DNA from: Cantharellus purpuraceus | Lineage: Eukaryota; Basidiomycota; Agaricomycetes; Cantharellales; Hydnaceae | DNA length: 64,000 nt | Reading direction: 5' to 3' | Assembly (NCBI GenBank): GCA_025174535.1 | Contig: JALBUN010000003.1 | Location: 248,001-312,000 of the forward strand | Shown: positions 34,301 to 48,154 of the stretch, one piece after another | How positions within the stretch are numbered: the stretch's first letter is position 1 | Layout: each line of letters starts with the position of its first letter | Notes under the pieces: generated by a model | What the model was told of the DNA's origin: nothing | The model's input: the letters and a program-made list of their open reading frames with translations, nothing else | Database searches by the model: none | Translations under genes and position numbers: made by a program

Positions 34301-34997
34301 GCGAGAGAGTTCCATTTACTGGATTGGGGATAGCACATGCACGTAGCGTTTTGAGTTTTCACATGATTTGGAGGAAGGCATGATAGATGTACCTGGAATT
34401 AGTACAAGAGTAGACGCAGAATATCCCTATCCATTACAGGAGAGGTTCTTGTCACGGATGCTGGTCAGAACGTGGAGCCATTCGTTCACCATACAATCGT
34501 GGAAGATCTTGAAGGGGACGGGTTTTGCGATCTAGCAAGGCAAGTACTTGGAAAGTACGCTGTATGCTAATATAACGTCTTGGGAGAGGCACTAGCAAGG
34601 GCTAGAACCTTTCCTTTTCTAATTAGAGAAAAACCAGACTTATACCTTAACGGTTGGGATCATGTAGAGTAAACGCTGGAAATTTGTATATAATATATCG
34701 TCGACGCGTTGTGGGCGCCTTCTGTAGTTGGTTATGAACCCTCTCAGACGACCGAATATGCCTGACTGGGGCAGTTTCTCGTATGACGCTGATTTACCTG
34801 TGGACTAATAGGCTGCTGCCACGCCACATCATCAAGATTCTGATTGACCATATCAGACCCGTGTACGGTATTTTCAGCGCTTCGTGCCGGTTGATTCGTA
34901 CTGCTATGGCGTATATAATTGCTGATGGCAGGCTGCAAGGACTCGGCTCAGCGTATAGACGTCTCCTAGCCAAGTTGACTTGAGTGGAACAATCGAC
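34301..34997. other. Intergenic, no supported gene
   Basis: No ORF with recognisable features. A TATATATC-type stretch near 34690 lies about 300 bp before the methyltransferase start. Confidence 0.35.
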
Positions 34998-36262
34998 ATG
35001 AGTTCTGGAGAAAAGGAGAGGTCAGTGTGTACAGAACCCGCAACCGATTACAATACGAAGCTCTTGCTATTACTAACGCAAACGAGCAGTTCTGAGCGGT
35101 TCCAGGTTCGTCCTGCGGATACACTTGACGTAAGTACTCTTTAAATTTCAGCGTCGCCACACTCAGACTAACGCGGGTGGCTCCGATTCAGAAGCACATC
35201 AATGACACCTCTCAGGAAACTGAGAGGTTCGTCTCTCTATCTTCTATCTCTCACAGCCATCAACGTTGATAAGTCTGCTCCACACAGGCCCGGTGATGTC
35301 TTGCATGAAGCGATCAAGTTATACATCGGAGGGACACTTTCTTTGGCACCTCTGGAGGCGACTTCACCAAAGAGAATTCTGGAGATGGGGTAAGTCCCCT
35401 AAGTGTCAGCCTTGAGAATGCAAGACTAACGCAAGTGTGTAGCTGTGGTAGTGGAGCATGGGCCATACAAGCAGCAGAACAATTTCCAGACGCTGATGTG
35501 CTTGCAGTCGACATGTCGCTACTGCCGTCAAGGTGAGTGGGTTCAGCTGATGCGTATTCGAGAGTTCATGTCAGAAAATAAATAGACCTTTACCTGCAAA
35601 CATGAGATTCCAGACTCTTGATCTCACGAAGCCGCTTCCTTTTGAATTACAAAGCTTTGACATAATTCACGCGCGTTTCGTTTTCTTCCATGTGAGTTTC
35701 GCAATTATGCTTCCCCTGACATAAGGCTCTCAGACATTATAGTTTCCTGAGTTTGAGGAAGTGCTTAGCCGTACGATCGAACTTCTGAAACCTGGAGGTT
35801 GGCTGCTTTTGGATGATCACAATGATGTATTTCAAGATGGCCCTGGGAAGAAAGCATTTTGGCAGTTCTGGCATGAACATCTCGTGAACGAGAACATGAA
35901 TCCTCTTATAGGTTCAGCTCTTCAGGGCATTCTCAAGTATTCCGGTCTCTTCAGCGAAGTGAATGCCAGGGAAATCGTGATTCCTCTCTCCAGGTGGGAT
36001 GACCCAAGTATCGGTGAGTTAGATCAGGTGATTTTTTGAGGTGCCGGAAGAGCTTAAACGATTCTTGCCAGATATAGGCTTACGACGCATTGCTGAGACG
36101 TTCCGAAGATACTTCTTCCATTCACTGCGATCTTTACAGGAAAACAACGAGTCCAATGACTTGATGTTACAACTCGCAGCGGCGGCCGAAGACGATTTGA
36201 ATGAGCCAAGCTGCAATTTGCGCTCATCCGTCTACTTTACCTGGTCCAGGAAACGAGAGTAG
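34998..36262 (+). CDS. Class I SAM-dependent methyltransferase, 285 aa, eight exons
   Basis: Exons 34998-35020, 35090-35129, 35192-35226, 35288-35389, 35443-35532, 35586-35691, 35743-36013 and 36072-36262. All are joined by GT-AG introns of 50-69 bp and sum to 286 codons with the stop. Motif I is ILEMGCGSGAWAIQ, followed by the acidic residue of motif Post-I in VLAVDMS. The substrate-side strand is FDIIHARFVFF, and the post-motif strand is LKPGGWLLLDD. This layout is like the many small LaeA-type or secondary-metabolism methyltransferases of basidiomycetes. The substrate is unknown. A dead copy in the same orientation lies 1.4 kb upstream, so the pair arose by tandem duplication. Confidence 0.82.
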
Positions 36263-38153
36263 AGCATATCACTGCTGAAGATGAACAGGAACAAAGGAAT
36301 CGTGATGGAAGTGTTCGGACTGATGACTCCAGTCGAAGAGACACTTCACCTGTTACTTTGATTCAACTCAAAGGATTTATTTCATGCCGTAACTACGTTT
36401 ATGATATGGTCTGTTTTGCAATGGATTACAGTCAATTTCTGACTTCATGAATGGATCAGAAGAATCGAGAGCGTCCACTGCTCAGAAGAGCCGTGCATGT
36501 TGCTATGTGGTTGGTTAGTACTCGTGAAGCATCTCATATTCAAGTATGGATGTGTGGCCGTTGCAGAGATACTTTTGACTGGATTTTACTGAGAATCATT
36601 CCATGGTACTCGCGATATCTGGTGGTTCAGTGTAGTCACTTCAAATGATTTTACTTGGAACCTCGGTCATCTTAACATAGAAATATATATACATATATAG
36701 GATGACAACGCTCCATAGCCATTAAGCCTCCTGAATGCCTTGCTTACAGGCAGGCCGTGACACACCTCATGACCCTGAGTGTGGCTTTCAGTTCTTCCGA
36801 GTTTGCGATATATTGACGGGCTGGACACGGCTTGTACAGTAGTGGTGCTGCAGGTCGAGAAAGGCAATGGCGCGATCAGGGCTGCATATAGCTCTGTCAT
36901 ATATCATCTCCTGATGCGAACTCACTGTCCCATGTACCATCAAACTTCTATGCCTCTCGAACTGAAGACATCGGCAATAGAGTTGACAGAGTGCCACTGA
37001 TTCTTGGTGATTGCAACAACCGTGTTTATATATCCTGGGGTGATCATCCATGAGTGGTTTGGTGTATAAAAGCTCCGTTGGTACTTCCAAGCATATTCGG
37101 CTGATACTTGCTCTGATGCTTGCTCAACTGTCAAATCAAGATGCTGACTCGATGCGGTCCATCAATGCATCACCAGTCACGAGGCGAGCGTCGACCACGG
37201 GTGCTGTCCTAGACTAAGTAGATAATGTGGTGGCATCAGGGACGGCCTGACCTGCTGTATATTCAATCCGGACTTGCGCTAACTGGGGCTCAAGCAGGCA
37301 CTTACTTGATGAATCGCCATGCTGCCATGATGTCAATCACAGAGATCCCTGGACACTGCAATCTTGTGATATGATATAGCCAATAGCACTTCCGCAAGTA
37401 AGCTCGCGAATGTCCGGTTGTGTGGGTCCCTACCAGGGGCAGAACTTGTTAGTGGAAGACTTTTCGGCGCCGCTCCATCAATCGACCTCTAGAGTTCGAT
37501 GGATTGCTCCCAGAGGTCTTATTATACCGCCTCTTCTGATACGGTTCCCATGGTGTGCTGTGCTCTCCCTCCCTCCCTCCCTCTCCGTCGTGTTCTCAAG
37601 CGTCGATAAGACTAGGTTGAATCTACAAGGCGTCTTTTGGGGCAATTAGCCGTGAACCATCTCAAAAAGGACTAGCTGTGGGTCTACGAACTCCGCTTAG
37701 CCTCGTCCTAACCCAAACCAAATCCTGCCTTGTTACCGTCATAGGTTCACAACCATTTTCATCGTTGGAATCAACGAAGAGAGGTATGTTTTCATCTTAT
37801 ATTTTCCAGTGCAACGACCACTCAACAATACGGGTTTCCTCCAGCACGGCTACCGTGCTTCAGCGATTCTTACACCTGGCAACCGGGCCAGAACCCAGGG
37901 CTTCGTGTATAAACGTTAAGGTATGTGGGCTCAATGCAATTCCGGACCCTCGCGTTTCTCCAATTCCGTACAGGCCTGGTGCTGCACTCTTCCTTTACTG
38001 TCCTGTCATCCACTCATTCGGCAAACACTCTTTTTTGCTCCCCCTGGATACCACCAAGTTGAGAGTGAGATCTGCAATACTTTCAAGTCGCCCATGCATT
38101 CTAATCTCGTCTTTCTAATAGCTCGCCTTCTCAGACTTTAGCTCTCTGCTATC
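36263..38153. other. Intergenic, no supported gene
   Basis: About 1.9 kb without convincing coding sequence. A TATAAAAG at 37062 could start a transcript, but the only downstream ORF is about 33 codons (MLAQLSNQDADS). A CCCT microsatellite lies at 37562-37580. The last few hundred bases are the promoter and leader of the gene at 38154. Confidence 0.4.
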
Positions 38154-41100
38154 ATGTCTCCTGTGGGTGCCACCCTTGTCGCTACAACCACCACGACGAC
38201 TACCACGACAACGACGACGACGACGACACGTTCTCGGCTTGCCCAAATAATGGGTTTTCCGAGTGCTGAGCCGTCTCCGCCCAAGTCTCCCAAAAGGTCT
38301 GACGAATGGCATATTCCCTACAACGGCCCCATCGAATCTCCACCCCCTCGGCAACGGCCCCGTGGAAATACGTTTGGAGGACCAGACGGGCACGAGCAGG
38401 ACGAGGACAGCTGGGCAAGGGATACTGAGGATGATACTTTTGGGTATGATGGCGCAAAAATCGGGCGTCCACGCGCGTCATCTAATGCGAGATCATTCGC
38501 GTCGTCCTCATCGCATTCACATTCTCACTCGCACTCACAAGGGCACTCGGGGATCAAAACGTATTTTAGTGGAGGTGGGAGTGGAGGGATTGGCGAGGCT
38601 CCAGTGCATAGCGCGGCATCAACGAGGGATCGGACGTCCATGTACAGCGTTCGTCCGCTTTCGATTCAAAGTGCCCGGGACCGTAATTCGGTGCTAAGCA
38701 CAGACTGGGAACGCGAACGGGAGCAACGTGGGAGTATCGCGTCGTTTCTTACCTTTGGCCAGGCTGCACGGAAGCCCAACGTCAGTATCAATACATCGCG
38801 CAACGTTCCCACTCCCACGTCCTATACTTTCTCCCCGATTTTACCCAGTGCCCTTACTCCTGGCTCCCAGCTTACTTCAGGCTCCTCGTTACAAGTGCAG
38901 ATGCTTTCGCCAACTTCCGGGTCCCGTGGTGAGGAAATACCTTCAACATTTGTATTCCCTGGCGGTCGGGGGCAGCGGAACGATGAGGGCACATCCAGGT
39001 CACATGTACGTACGCCGTACCAGCAACACCCGCAAAATCAGGTACAGCACAGCGGTACCATCGGTGCAGGAGAAAAGAGACGTTTTAATCATAATACAAC
39101 GCGTTCAGGAACTGATAGTGGACGGGGGAGTTTAGAGGAGCGTGGCCGGAGCACGGTTGTTCAGCGTGGGAGGGCGAGTAATGATCATGATAAAACGAGC
39201 GAAGAGGATCGTACCCGGGAAGATTTCGACATTCCAAGATCGGCCCCTATCAGTGCAGCTGCTGGCAAGAGCATTAGTACTCCTGGCCATCGTCAGTTCG
39301 AACTGGGTGGAGCTAATGTTCGTGGAAATGGCGGGTCAAGTGCGTGGTACGAAGAGGACACCAGTCCTGTTCAGGAGGACCCATCTCAGTTGCCGGTATG
39401 TTCGTTCTGTCCATCTCTTGGCTACTCCTTTCCCAACTCTTTCGATCGCACAATTTGCGCCTTTCCCTCTGTGTCTCTGACATTCACTTATAACATGCTG
39501 ACTGGACCTTGGATTCGTATTTCTCAGCCTCTCCCCCGATCTCATCTTGATCAACATCGGAGGCTTTCGCATTCTGCATCTCAGCCGGCCCTTTCTAACG
39601 TCCAACGCCCTCAGCCACATGCACAGTATACTCAGCCTCACCCCTACGCCGTGGCGTTCAGAAATGCTCATCAGTCGTCACTGCCTACCCCCAACACGAA
39701 CAGCAGCACAAACCCACTTCAGCCAGTGGCAGAGGTATCCCACTTCAGCACTACAGCCACAACTGCGACCATGCATAACGCCATCTATTCCCAATCAAAC
39801 CCCGCCGACATACATGCATACGTTCACACCCGTGCACACGCCCAAGCCCATACACAAGCAACATCGACGGCGACTGTCTCTCCCGCTGCCATTGCCGCAG
39901 CTCTCAGTGCAAACTCACGACGCGGCTTAGGCACCCAATCACGTGGGCTGAAGCGATCCAAGGCCGGTAGCTTGAAAGCAAGTATTTCTACTCCAAACTT
40001 GCGGTCCATGTTTGGAATACGGAGTGCCGCGGACAAGGCTGCTGGGGAGAAGGGCGGCAATGTGCCTCTCCAAGGTGCCAGAAAAGGGGCCGAACAGTTG
40101 GCTGCGAAGCCGGCGAAAACACAGTATACTGCTGAGACGTGGTGCGATGCACTGATGTTCCCCCGTCCACGTTTTCGGGCACATATCATCAGCCCTCCAC
40201 CTAGCCCCGAGGAGACCGGAAATCCATGGGCTATTTCGAAGGACGTGGCTCAGTCTGAGAAGCCACATTTGAACAGAGCGTTGACTATACAACTTCCAAC
40301 ACAGCCATCGACACATGCACCTCATTCGCTACCGCGGTCGACTGCTCCGCCCCCTGTGCATGAACTTCCTTCTATACGCAGTCCTCCGAAAGATCATTTC
40401 CCAGGGATCTCGTCTGACAGACCCTCAGAGACCCCTACAGAAACGACACTAATGCGTGTTGTGGCTGAGGGTCAACGACGTGACCAAGAACGTGAACAGT
40501 GGAATGAGCTTGCGCAGTCCAGTTTTCAAAACCGCCGGAGCCGTAGTCTCAGCCGCACGCGCTCCCGGAAGAAAAGTGGTGCGGCAGGGGAACGTGAGAT
40601 GGCCATGGGCAGGGCGAGAGTGGATTCAGATACGGGGTTGGCGAGGCCTCGGACGAGCGATGAGAAGATGCAAGGCATTACTCGGACACTTACCGTTGGA
40701 CTTACCACTCTAGCAGCGGAAGCATTCAGGCAACCTACGCCTACCATCTCAACCATCAGTCATGGGGATCTGAACACACACTCGCGAAGTACCTCGGAAT
40801 CCAATGGTCATCGACATGAACATGCGCCCAACACGAGCTGGGGTAAAGCCGCGCTTAAACAACTCTGTGCACCAGAGGAGAAGACCTTTTCGGACGCGGC
40901 GGTCAATTCAGATGAGTTGAAACAGGACAAACTTGAGGGTGCTCTGAGGAGCCAAAAGACGGCTAAGCTACGCGTGCGTGGACGAAAGGAGGAAGCGGAA
41001 GAAGCGGATGTGCAATTCATGGACATCGCTCCTTTGCCGCCCTCTCGCGAGCAGAGGCAGAATGAGACCCGGTTGAAATTAGCAGCGGTAGAACGTGAGG

Positions 41101-42898
41101 AACACGAGGCACGCACACAATCTCAGAATTCTAATGCGTCAGATTCACTGGATGTGCCTGCAATTGGGATTGCGCTCTCCACTCCACCAAATCCATCTCC
41201 TGTTGAAGACATTCCCGACCTCTCCGCGCATCCGTACGCGCAGTCGCCAATCCCTAGAATGCATGAGGACCTTATGCCCGTCTCCGCATCTTACGCTGGT
41301 CCGCATCCGACATCGCATGATTATAGTATGCATCGTCTCCCTCCACACGGACAGCTGGATGGCAAGCCGCCGGGGCAGCGTATGTACGCTATGTCGCAGT
41401 CAGGCGCTGTTCGGCAGGTCTCAACACCTGAAATCTCCCAGTCACCTACAGCTTGGGGGCAGAGTTCCGCCACCGGTCCCAGCGCCTACGCATATGCAAA
41501 TGTTGCTGCGAGCGAGAAGCGTGAGTCGGCTCTTGGCGTAGAAGAGGCCTTACTTTCTCATACATTTCAACGGGGCGGAGGGCACCTTGAAGCGACTGGG
41601 AATGAAGGAGCCAATGTCTCTGAGATGCAGCTCTCGACTTTACGCAGAAAGCCATCTCCACCACCTCTACCAAGCATTTCACGTGTGCATCGTAAACCTG
41701 TTGCTCTAAATCCTTATTCAGGTATACCGTCTCTCTCGCACACGGTTACAACTACCACACAAACCGATGTCACTGAACCCGATGCTGTCAATCATGGCGT
41801 CCGCGAAGCTAGCACTGGTACCGCGCTGTCTAGCCCTTCGTCTCAAGATTCAAGCTGGAGCCGTATGAGCCCACGACCCTTGGGCACGATCGATGACTTT
41901 GAACCTTTTCGTGACTTGTTCTATAAGCCAGGTCGCACAGGATCAGAATCTGCGCATGCACGGGCGTCCTCTTCAGACGGCCGTAGGATGCTCGGTTCAC
42001 GAGATATTATTGGCATGTCCTGGGATGATGACGGGATTAAGCCTAACGAGGGTCTCAACGGTTTACGGGGCTTGACTCGACAAGTTCTGGAGGATTCTCA
42101 AGGCGCCCTAGCCGAAAGTCATGGCTGGGACGGACATCATGACGAACGACTAAACGGTCGCTCTCCATCATTGCCGGGCCTCGTTGACGAGTCTCTCCAA
42201 CTTGATACACCTCTTCGGGCTGAGTACGAGGAGGGGCAAGATTTTCCGGAGGACATTCAGTCGTCCCGGGCGTCTTCTGTTCTTGAGCATGAGTCTATTG
42301 AAGGTGTGCCTCACCGGTGAATATCACTGGTTTACTGTCTCTGACCTATGTTTCAGAGACGTTGCGCGTGGGAACCGTCTCTTTGTCAGTTCCCGAGCCC
42401 ACGCATCAGACCGAGCGACGCCAGTCTACAGCGCTATCAATTGGCCACACAGAGGACAGTGGATCTATTCGACCAAACCGGGACACAGGCTTTACAACCG
42501 CCTCAAGCCTGGGAATCCCAGGAAACATCGAGGACCTCCTTCGTACGAGTTTTGCAACCTCCCTATCTGTCCCTGAGCGGGGAAGTCAGACTGAGGACCC
42601 TCAATATATGCGGATTTCGAGTGACAATACAGAGGGTGGTGACTCCAGACAACCAAACCGCGACACCATGGTCACCTCCACTTCAAGCCAGGGAGTTGCA
42701 GGCAATTTCGATGGCCTCCTTCGCAATAGTCTTATAACTACTTCTTCCGCATCTCATATGTCCAACATCATTGGTGACTTTCCAGCGCCTCCAGCGGCGG
42801 AAGCGTCGACTGTTCCTCTCATCGACACCTCACAAACATCATCTACGGTGCCCGAGACGAGTGGTCCCCGTCTTCGTCAGTCATCTGTGGCTCCATGA
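38154..42898 (+). CDS. Long disordered conserved basidiomycete protein, 1519 aa
   Basis: Exons 38154-39395, 39528-42303 and 42357-42898, summing to 1520 codons with the stop. Intron 1 (132 bp) has no stop and keeps phase, but GTATGT, a GCTGAC branch site and CAG ends mark it as an intron. For intron 2, GTGTGC at 42304 was chosen over GTGAAT at 42316 because it joins the open 180-codon Ser/Thr-rich frame. The protein is almost wholly low complexity: an N-terminal poly-Thr run, a His-Ser repeat, Ser/Pro-rich tracts and a C-terminal pair of about 60-residue repeats (SLSVPEP...). The best ordered segments are KRSKAGSLKASISTPNLRS and TAETWCDALMFPRPRFRAH. It is known to me only as a hypothetical basidiomycete protein. 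Confidence 0.75.
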
Positions 42899-43125
42899 GC
42901 CGTGATGAAAGTTAAGCCATAATTCACTGCATCAGGTCTATTTTTCCGTTTCTCGATTGTTTATTACACTATCATCATTGGTCACTCGTCTCGCATTCTA
43001 CCATCATATTTGTGATTCTTCTTTACGGTCCAGTTGTTTATATTAGTGCATGCCTAGGAATACAGCAACTACACGCCAGGCTACATCCAGAAACACAGCA
43101 GTAAAATCGTACAGTAAATATGCAC

Positions 43126-46100
43126 TCAGGTGTCATATTGCGTGAGCTGTCGTGTTGCTATCAGAATCAATGTACGTCATCGACCTATAGCGCTCACCTC
43201 CAATGTCATTGTTCGCGAGCTGTTCACGTCTTGGTCACGATATATACCGACTAATGAGCTTCCCCTTTCGTACAGCGAGCCTTTAAGGCTGATTACGATA
43301 AATTGGAACTTGTCGGATGCTTGATTTCGGATGTAGTTGGCAATTTTTGCGACATTTGTATTGTCTAGTGCAGCGTCAACCTCATCTAGAACGAAAAATG
43401 GGGATGGTTGATAGCTGACATCATCAGCCTCATGTTAAAAACATCAAGAATACTGAGCCTACCTATGGATTGCAAACAACAATGCCAGAGCAGCCACTGT
43501 CTTTTCTCCACCTGACAACTGCTCCATATCTCGAAACCGTTTCATGGGCGGCATTGCATGATACTTAATGCCACTCAAATATGGCTCCTGTTATGGCTTA
43601 GTGGTGGCTTTGCATGTGACAAGAAACAAACCTCCGTGTCCTCCAAACTGAGATACGCAACACCACCCATCGGAGCACTCTTCCCTTTGGTGAGATCTTT
43701 GTAAACTTGGTCGATGGTCTCGGAAATGTGATGGTAGGCGCGATTGAAGAGGTCGCATCTTCGGAAGGTCCGTTCAGGGCCAAGCTTGAGCCATTTTAGG
43801 AATCTATGGAAAGAACTCACCGTCGTTTGCGCACGTCGTTGAAGTCGTCCCTGGCATGCTTAGAGTCTCTTCTCGCTTTTTCTGCTTCTTTCTCTGTCTC
43901 TGCGAGCTTCGTCTGCACATCATCCAACCTACGAAAAGAAGAGTCATGAGACTGGATATGATCTGAAGAAGACAGACGGCAAACCGTTCCATAGCCTTCA
44001 TATTCGGCGCCATACGTTCGATCTCGCTTGTCAGTTTCGCTATCGAGGAATCAAACTCGGCACCAGCATCTGCGGACCCATCCTGCAAAGTGTGAGGCAT
44101 TCAAAAGACCTGTTGGACTAATGAAACGTTCTCTGACCTGTCTTTCATCGTCTTCTAGCAATGTAAAATCCACTTCGATGCCATAATCTTGCACAGTCTT
44201 GGGTCTTTGAGTGCCATCCTCATCCTCATCAACATCCATAGCAACGTCGCCACGGAGATTCTTCAAACTCTTCGTCAGAATGTTCGGGTTTGTGAGTATT
44301 GGCTATTCGATGTACCTCTTCCATTGCAACGTTCTTGAGGTTACCTTGATTTAAAGGCAGTGCAATTTCTTCAAGCCGGCATTTGCGGTAGATACCAGAC
44401 CTTTCAGATGCTAACTTCTCAATATCATCATTCTGAAAATGGTGAGCATGCCATAAGCAGACAGAAAATCGAGTGATCATGCATACCCTTGCTGCAATGT
44501 CCTTCAAAGCTTTGTCAAGCGCCTTGTTCGCCTTACTGGCCACGCGCTTGACATCGTCTAGAACCGATGTTTTCTCTTCAAGATCTTCTTGAAACCCTTT
44601 CAATTCCTCCTGCGACACCTCGATTCCACGTTGCGCCTCGTCAATCTCCTCCTGGGCACTCGCTTTTGAAACCGCAAGTTTAGTAAGAGCAGCGGTGTGC
44701 TCGTTAGAGGTAGCGACAAGTGCCTCTATACGCTCTGAAATTGTTTTCAGAGTGTCCTCTTCAAACTTTGTTCTAGAAGAGATGACACCTAAACAGGTTA
44801 TGGCAGTCACGATGCAAGTAGACGCACTGGTGCGTAAGCCGCGCGATTTGAGTGTCAAACCGCAGTCGTGCTTCGCTCTCGTCTTGCGAGGCTTTAAGCT
44901 GCCTTTCTTCATACTCACGGATATGCTTGACTTTGATCTTGCGGCAGAAATCAGCAAAGATTTTGTCTTCAGCAGCGTTGACAACCGATGCGAGCTCTTC
45001 AATTTTGTTTTGTAGTTTGTTGTGAGAGGATTCAAGCTGAAACTATTATTCGAAAGATGCGGGAAGTATGTTTGAATATCAAATACCTTGGCTTGTTCCG
45101 GGCGTTGCTTTTTCAGCTCTTGACTGATATGTTTCAGTTCATCCTTGACACCTGTCAGCTTGTGCTCGCAAGCGGTCTGTAAAGAATTCGAGCATCAATA
45201 CGGTCTGGTACCAACAGCAGAGGACGTGACATGCTAGGTCATCCTTAGTAATTAAAACAGCAGACTCAAGCCGGTTGATCTCGGCGATAAGGTTCTCGTC
45301 GGTTTTGCCTCGGGGTTTCGACTTGTTGAGGTCTCGTAGTTCAGCGAATAGGCTATCGCGTAATCGATGTAAACCTTCATATTGCTTATCAGACTCAAGC
45401 AACGCAACGAGTTTCTTCGCTAGCCTTGTACGTCTTTCTCCTCCCATTTCTTATTATTGCTGTGGGTACTTCTACCGCCCGTGATGAGTCCACTCTTATG
45501 AATGATTGTACCCTCCAAGGTAACAGCTGCCAAACAGAGATTGAAGGACCTGTCAAACTTCCGGGAGACATCGAAATCAACCCCTTTGCTTACCCTTAAC
45601 TTCCTGACCCTTGTCATAGCACACATACCTAGCCACTTCCATCGTGTCACACACAAGTGCGTTTCCACAGGCGTGATGCATCGCGCGTTCGACAGCGGGT
45701 TCAAATTGGATACAGTCAAGAGCAAGTCGGGCACCTTTGGCAAAGCTACGGAATTTGTCGTTGACAGGTTTGACTTGGATAGTATCGAGCGGGATGAAGG
45801 TTGCCTGGCCCGCACGCTGATTACGCATAAACTACAATAGATATAGTTTATCAATATTTGCACGCTGTTAGTTAGACAGTTATTGTACCAACCTCAATGC
45901 AATCAATTGCGGTCTTTTCGTAATCTACTACTAAAGCATCGATGTTACGGCCAAGGATAACTGATACAGCAGTCTCATATTTCCGCTGTGTGGGCTGGCA
46001 GAGATCAATGACTCTCCCGCGAACACCTAGATCAACATCAGTGGTAATAGGACCAATTAGCGGGCAACTAGCTTGCCTGGGAAAATGCGCTGTAGGCTAG

Positions 46101-48154
46101 CAAATGTTTCCTTTCGCTTTGCCTCCTTCTCGGACTCTTTCTGGTCAACACCAGCTTGGAGAAGCTTAACGTGACATTCTTGGAGCTTCTCATTGATCTC
46201 AATCTCGAGCTTACTGCAGCAGTACACGTGAGTAGACAAACCACACAGAAGAAGAAGGGACAAACGTGACTCGAGTTCTCTCCGACTGTGCATTTTCTAA
46301 CTCTCTCTTAGCGTTCTTCAATTCTTCTTGCAATGTCTCCAACTTATTGCCCAACTAATTACGCCCAGTCAGTCATATTTGAACCTACTAGGTGGACACA
46401 ACTCACTTCTTGCTTTTTCTCCGCCAAATCATCCTTCTCCTCGTCCAGCTTCTGCTTTCGTGTGTCAAATTGGCTTACTTTCTCATTTACACTAGCCAAT
46501 GCTCTGCCTTGACTTTTTTCGTCACGACGAAGCGTCTCGAGCTGCTGTCGGGCCTCAATCTGTTCCACATTTGCGGCAGCTTTACTAGAATAGTGTTATA
46601 ACACATTCGGGCGTGTGAAAGACAAAATACGGAGACTTACAGCTTGCGATACTCCTCCAAACTCTCCTCACTCAGCGCGAGTGTATCAGAAGACGCCTTC
46701 CTAGCAGCTTCTGCAAGTTGTATACATCATCAATGACCAGTCAACTGATGGATGCTAATCAGAAAAGTCACCTTGTGCAGCATTTGCAGCCTTTCTCACA
46801 CTCTCTAGTTCTTTTTGCAGACGTGCGAGCTTCTCCCTCTGTTTCTCCTCATCTTTACGAACGGTCTCAGCAAGATCTTTTGCGGACTTCAACCTGCGTT
46901 CAGAGTGTGCCATTTGAGCTTCCAGGGCTACCATGCTCGGTTGCTGTCAACGAAAGACACAAATCAGCACAATGACAATGTGTAGAGACAAACGACTAAC
47001 TTTGGCTTCAAGGGCCTTTTCCTGCTTTTTAATCCTTCTCTCTCTTTTGGATACTTCGGATCTTGCCTTGGCCTGCTCTTCCCGTGCTGCAGATAATCTT
47101 CCTTCGTGTTCCTTCTGCTCCTCTCGCAAACCTACAAGTTCTTCATTCTGTGACTTGATGGCTTTTACATTATCCCCAATTTTCTCTTCGATATGGTACA
47201 GTTTCCACAGTAGTCTTTGCAAGACCAAAGCATCCTAGGCCAAGGCATTTTAAGTGTGAACACATTATAATGTGATTGACGAGTACGCACCCGCTCTGCA
47301 CAAAGTTTCTCGAAACGATCTGCTTCGGATTTCTGCTCCTTGAACTGCTTTATCTCTCCCGCAATTCCACGTCGCTTCGTGAAATTAAAGGTGGCATTCT
47401 CTGTGGCACGGTCTTGTTGAGCCTTGGCGCGTTCGTATTCGGGGGCTAGCTCCAGAGAGCCGCTAATTTGTTCAATGAGCCTGGAGAGATCTTTTGGAGA
47501 TTGAGAAGCAACGGCTTCAACATCGCCCTAGAAAGTATTGTTATAAGTGTGTGAGGTGTGTATCTGTTGCGACGTTGTAACCGTACTTGAAACACCAGGA
47601 AATTCTTCGCCTTAACGAGAATGTTTTGCTGCTCGAGTGAATGGTTGTACGCTTGATAGGTCACAACCTTTCCGTTTAATCGATACTCGCTGGCCCCCGT
47701 AGTGGAGATTCTGTGTATGTGGTATCGGTCACACAGCCGGAATGATTTCAAGAAATGTCGCACGTTCTCTGATATCTCCATTGCTGGCCTTTATCTTCAT
47801 AAGCAGCGAGTACCCATGCTTTCTGAGCCGTTCCTTCGCCTTGAGTGTCGTCTTCCTCTGGATCTTCCTCGATAGACGGCTCATCACCTTGTGCGAGTCG
47901 CCTTCCTCGGTACACCAAATCTTTCAACTGACTGCTTCGTAACTGTGCGCTTTTAACGCCGAGGACGAAAGATATAGCGTCCATAAGGTTTGATTTGCCA
48001 GCACCATTAGGACCGATGACACTGGTAAATGTTCCAAAAGGCCCTATAACTTGATGGCCTCTAATAGGACGTTAATGTCAAGATATTTACCAAAATGACA
48101 CATTTTCCACCTGTATGACTTGAAGTCACATACTTCAATCCTAGTGAGAGGCAT
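43126..48154 (-). CDS. SMC1: Cohesin subunit SMC1
   Basis: Structural maintenance of chromosomes ATPase of the cohesin ring, with more than a dozen short introns. It starts [15 protein letters not shown] at 48154; intron 1 is 48061-48110. The N-terminal ATPase half has Walker [10 protein letters not shown] and [11 protein letters not shown] long coiled coil follows, then the hinge ([12 protein letters not shown]...[12 protein letters not shown]...[17 protein letters not shown]) near 46060-45440 and a returning coiled coil. The C-terminal half has signature LSGGEKT near 43520, Walker [13 protein letters not shown] near 43400, and the D-loop. The end is LTQYDT, reached by a last intron. The hinge text and [17 protein letters not shown]-lobe identify SMC1 rather than SMC2-4. 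It looks complete. It converges on the gene ending at 42898, 227 bp away. Confidence 0.95.

Noticed and set aside
37062..37215. Possible small peptide or pheromone-precursor gene after TATAAAAG at 37062
   Set aside because: The 33-codon ORF lacks a C-terminal CAAX box and any conserved feature.
39396..39527. Treating 39396-39527 as coding, since the frame stays open
   Set aside because: The stretch has GTATGT, a branch-site-like GCTGAC and a CAG acceptor, and its composition differs from the Ser/Pro-rich flanks. In-frame introns occur elsewhere in this window (63009-63056).
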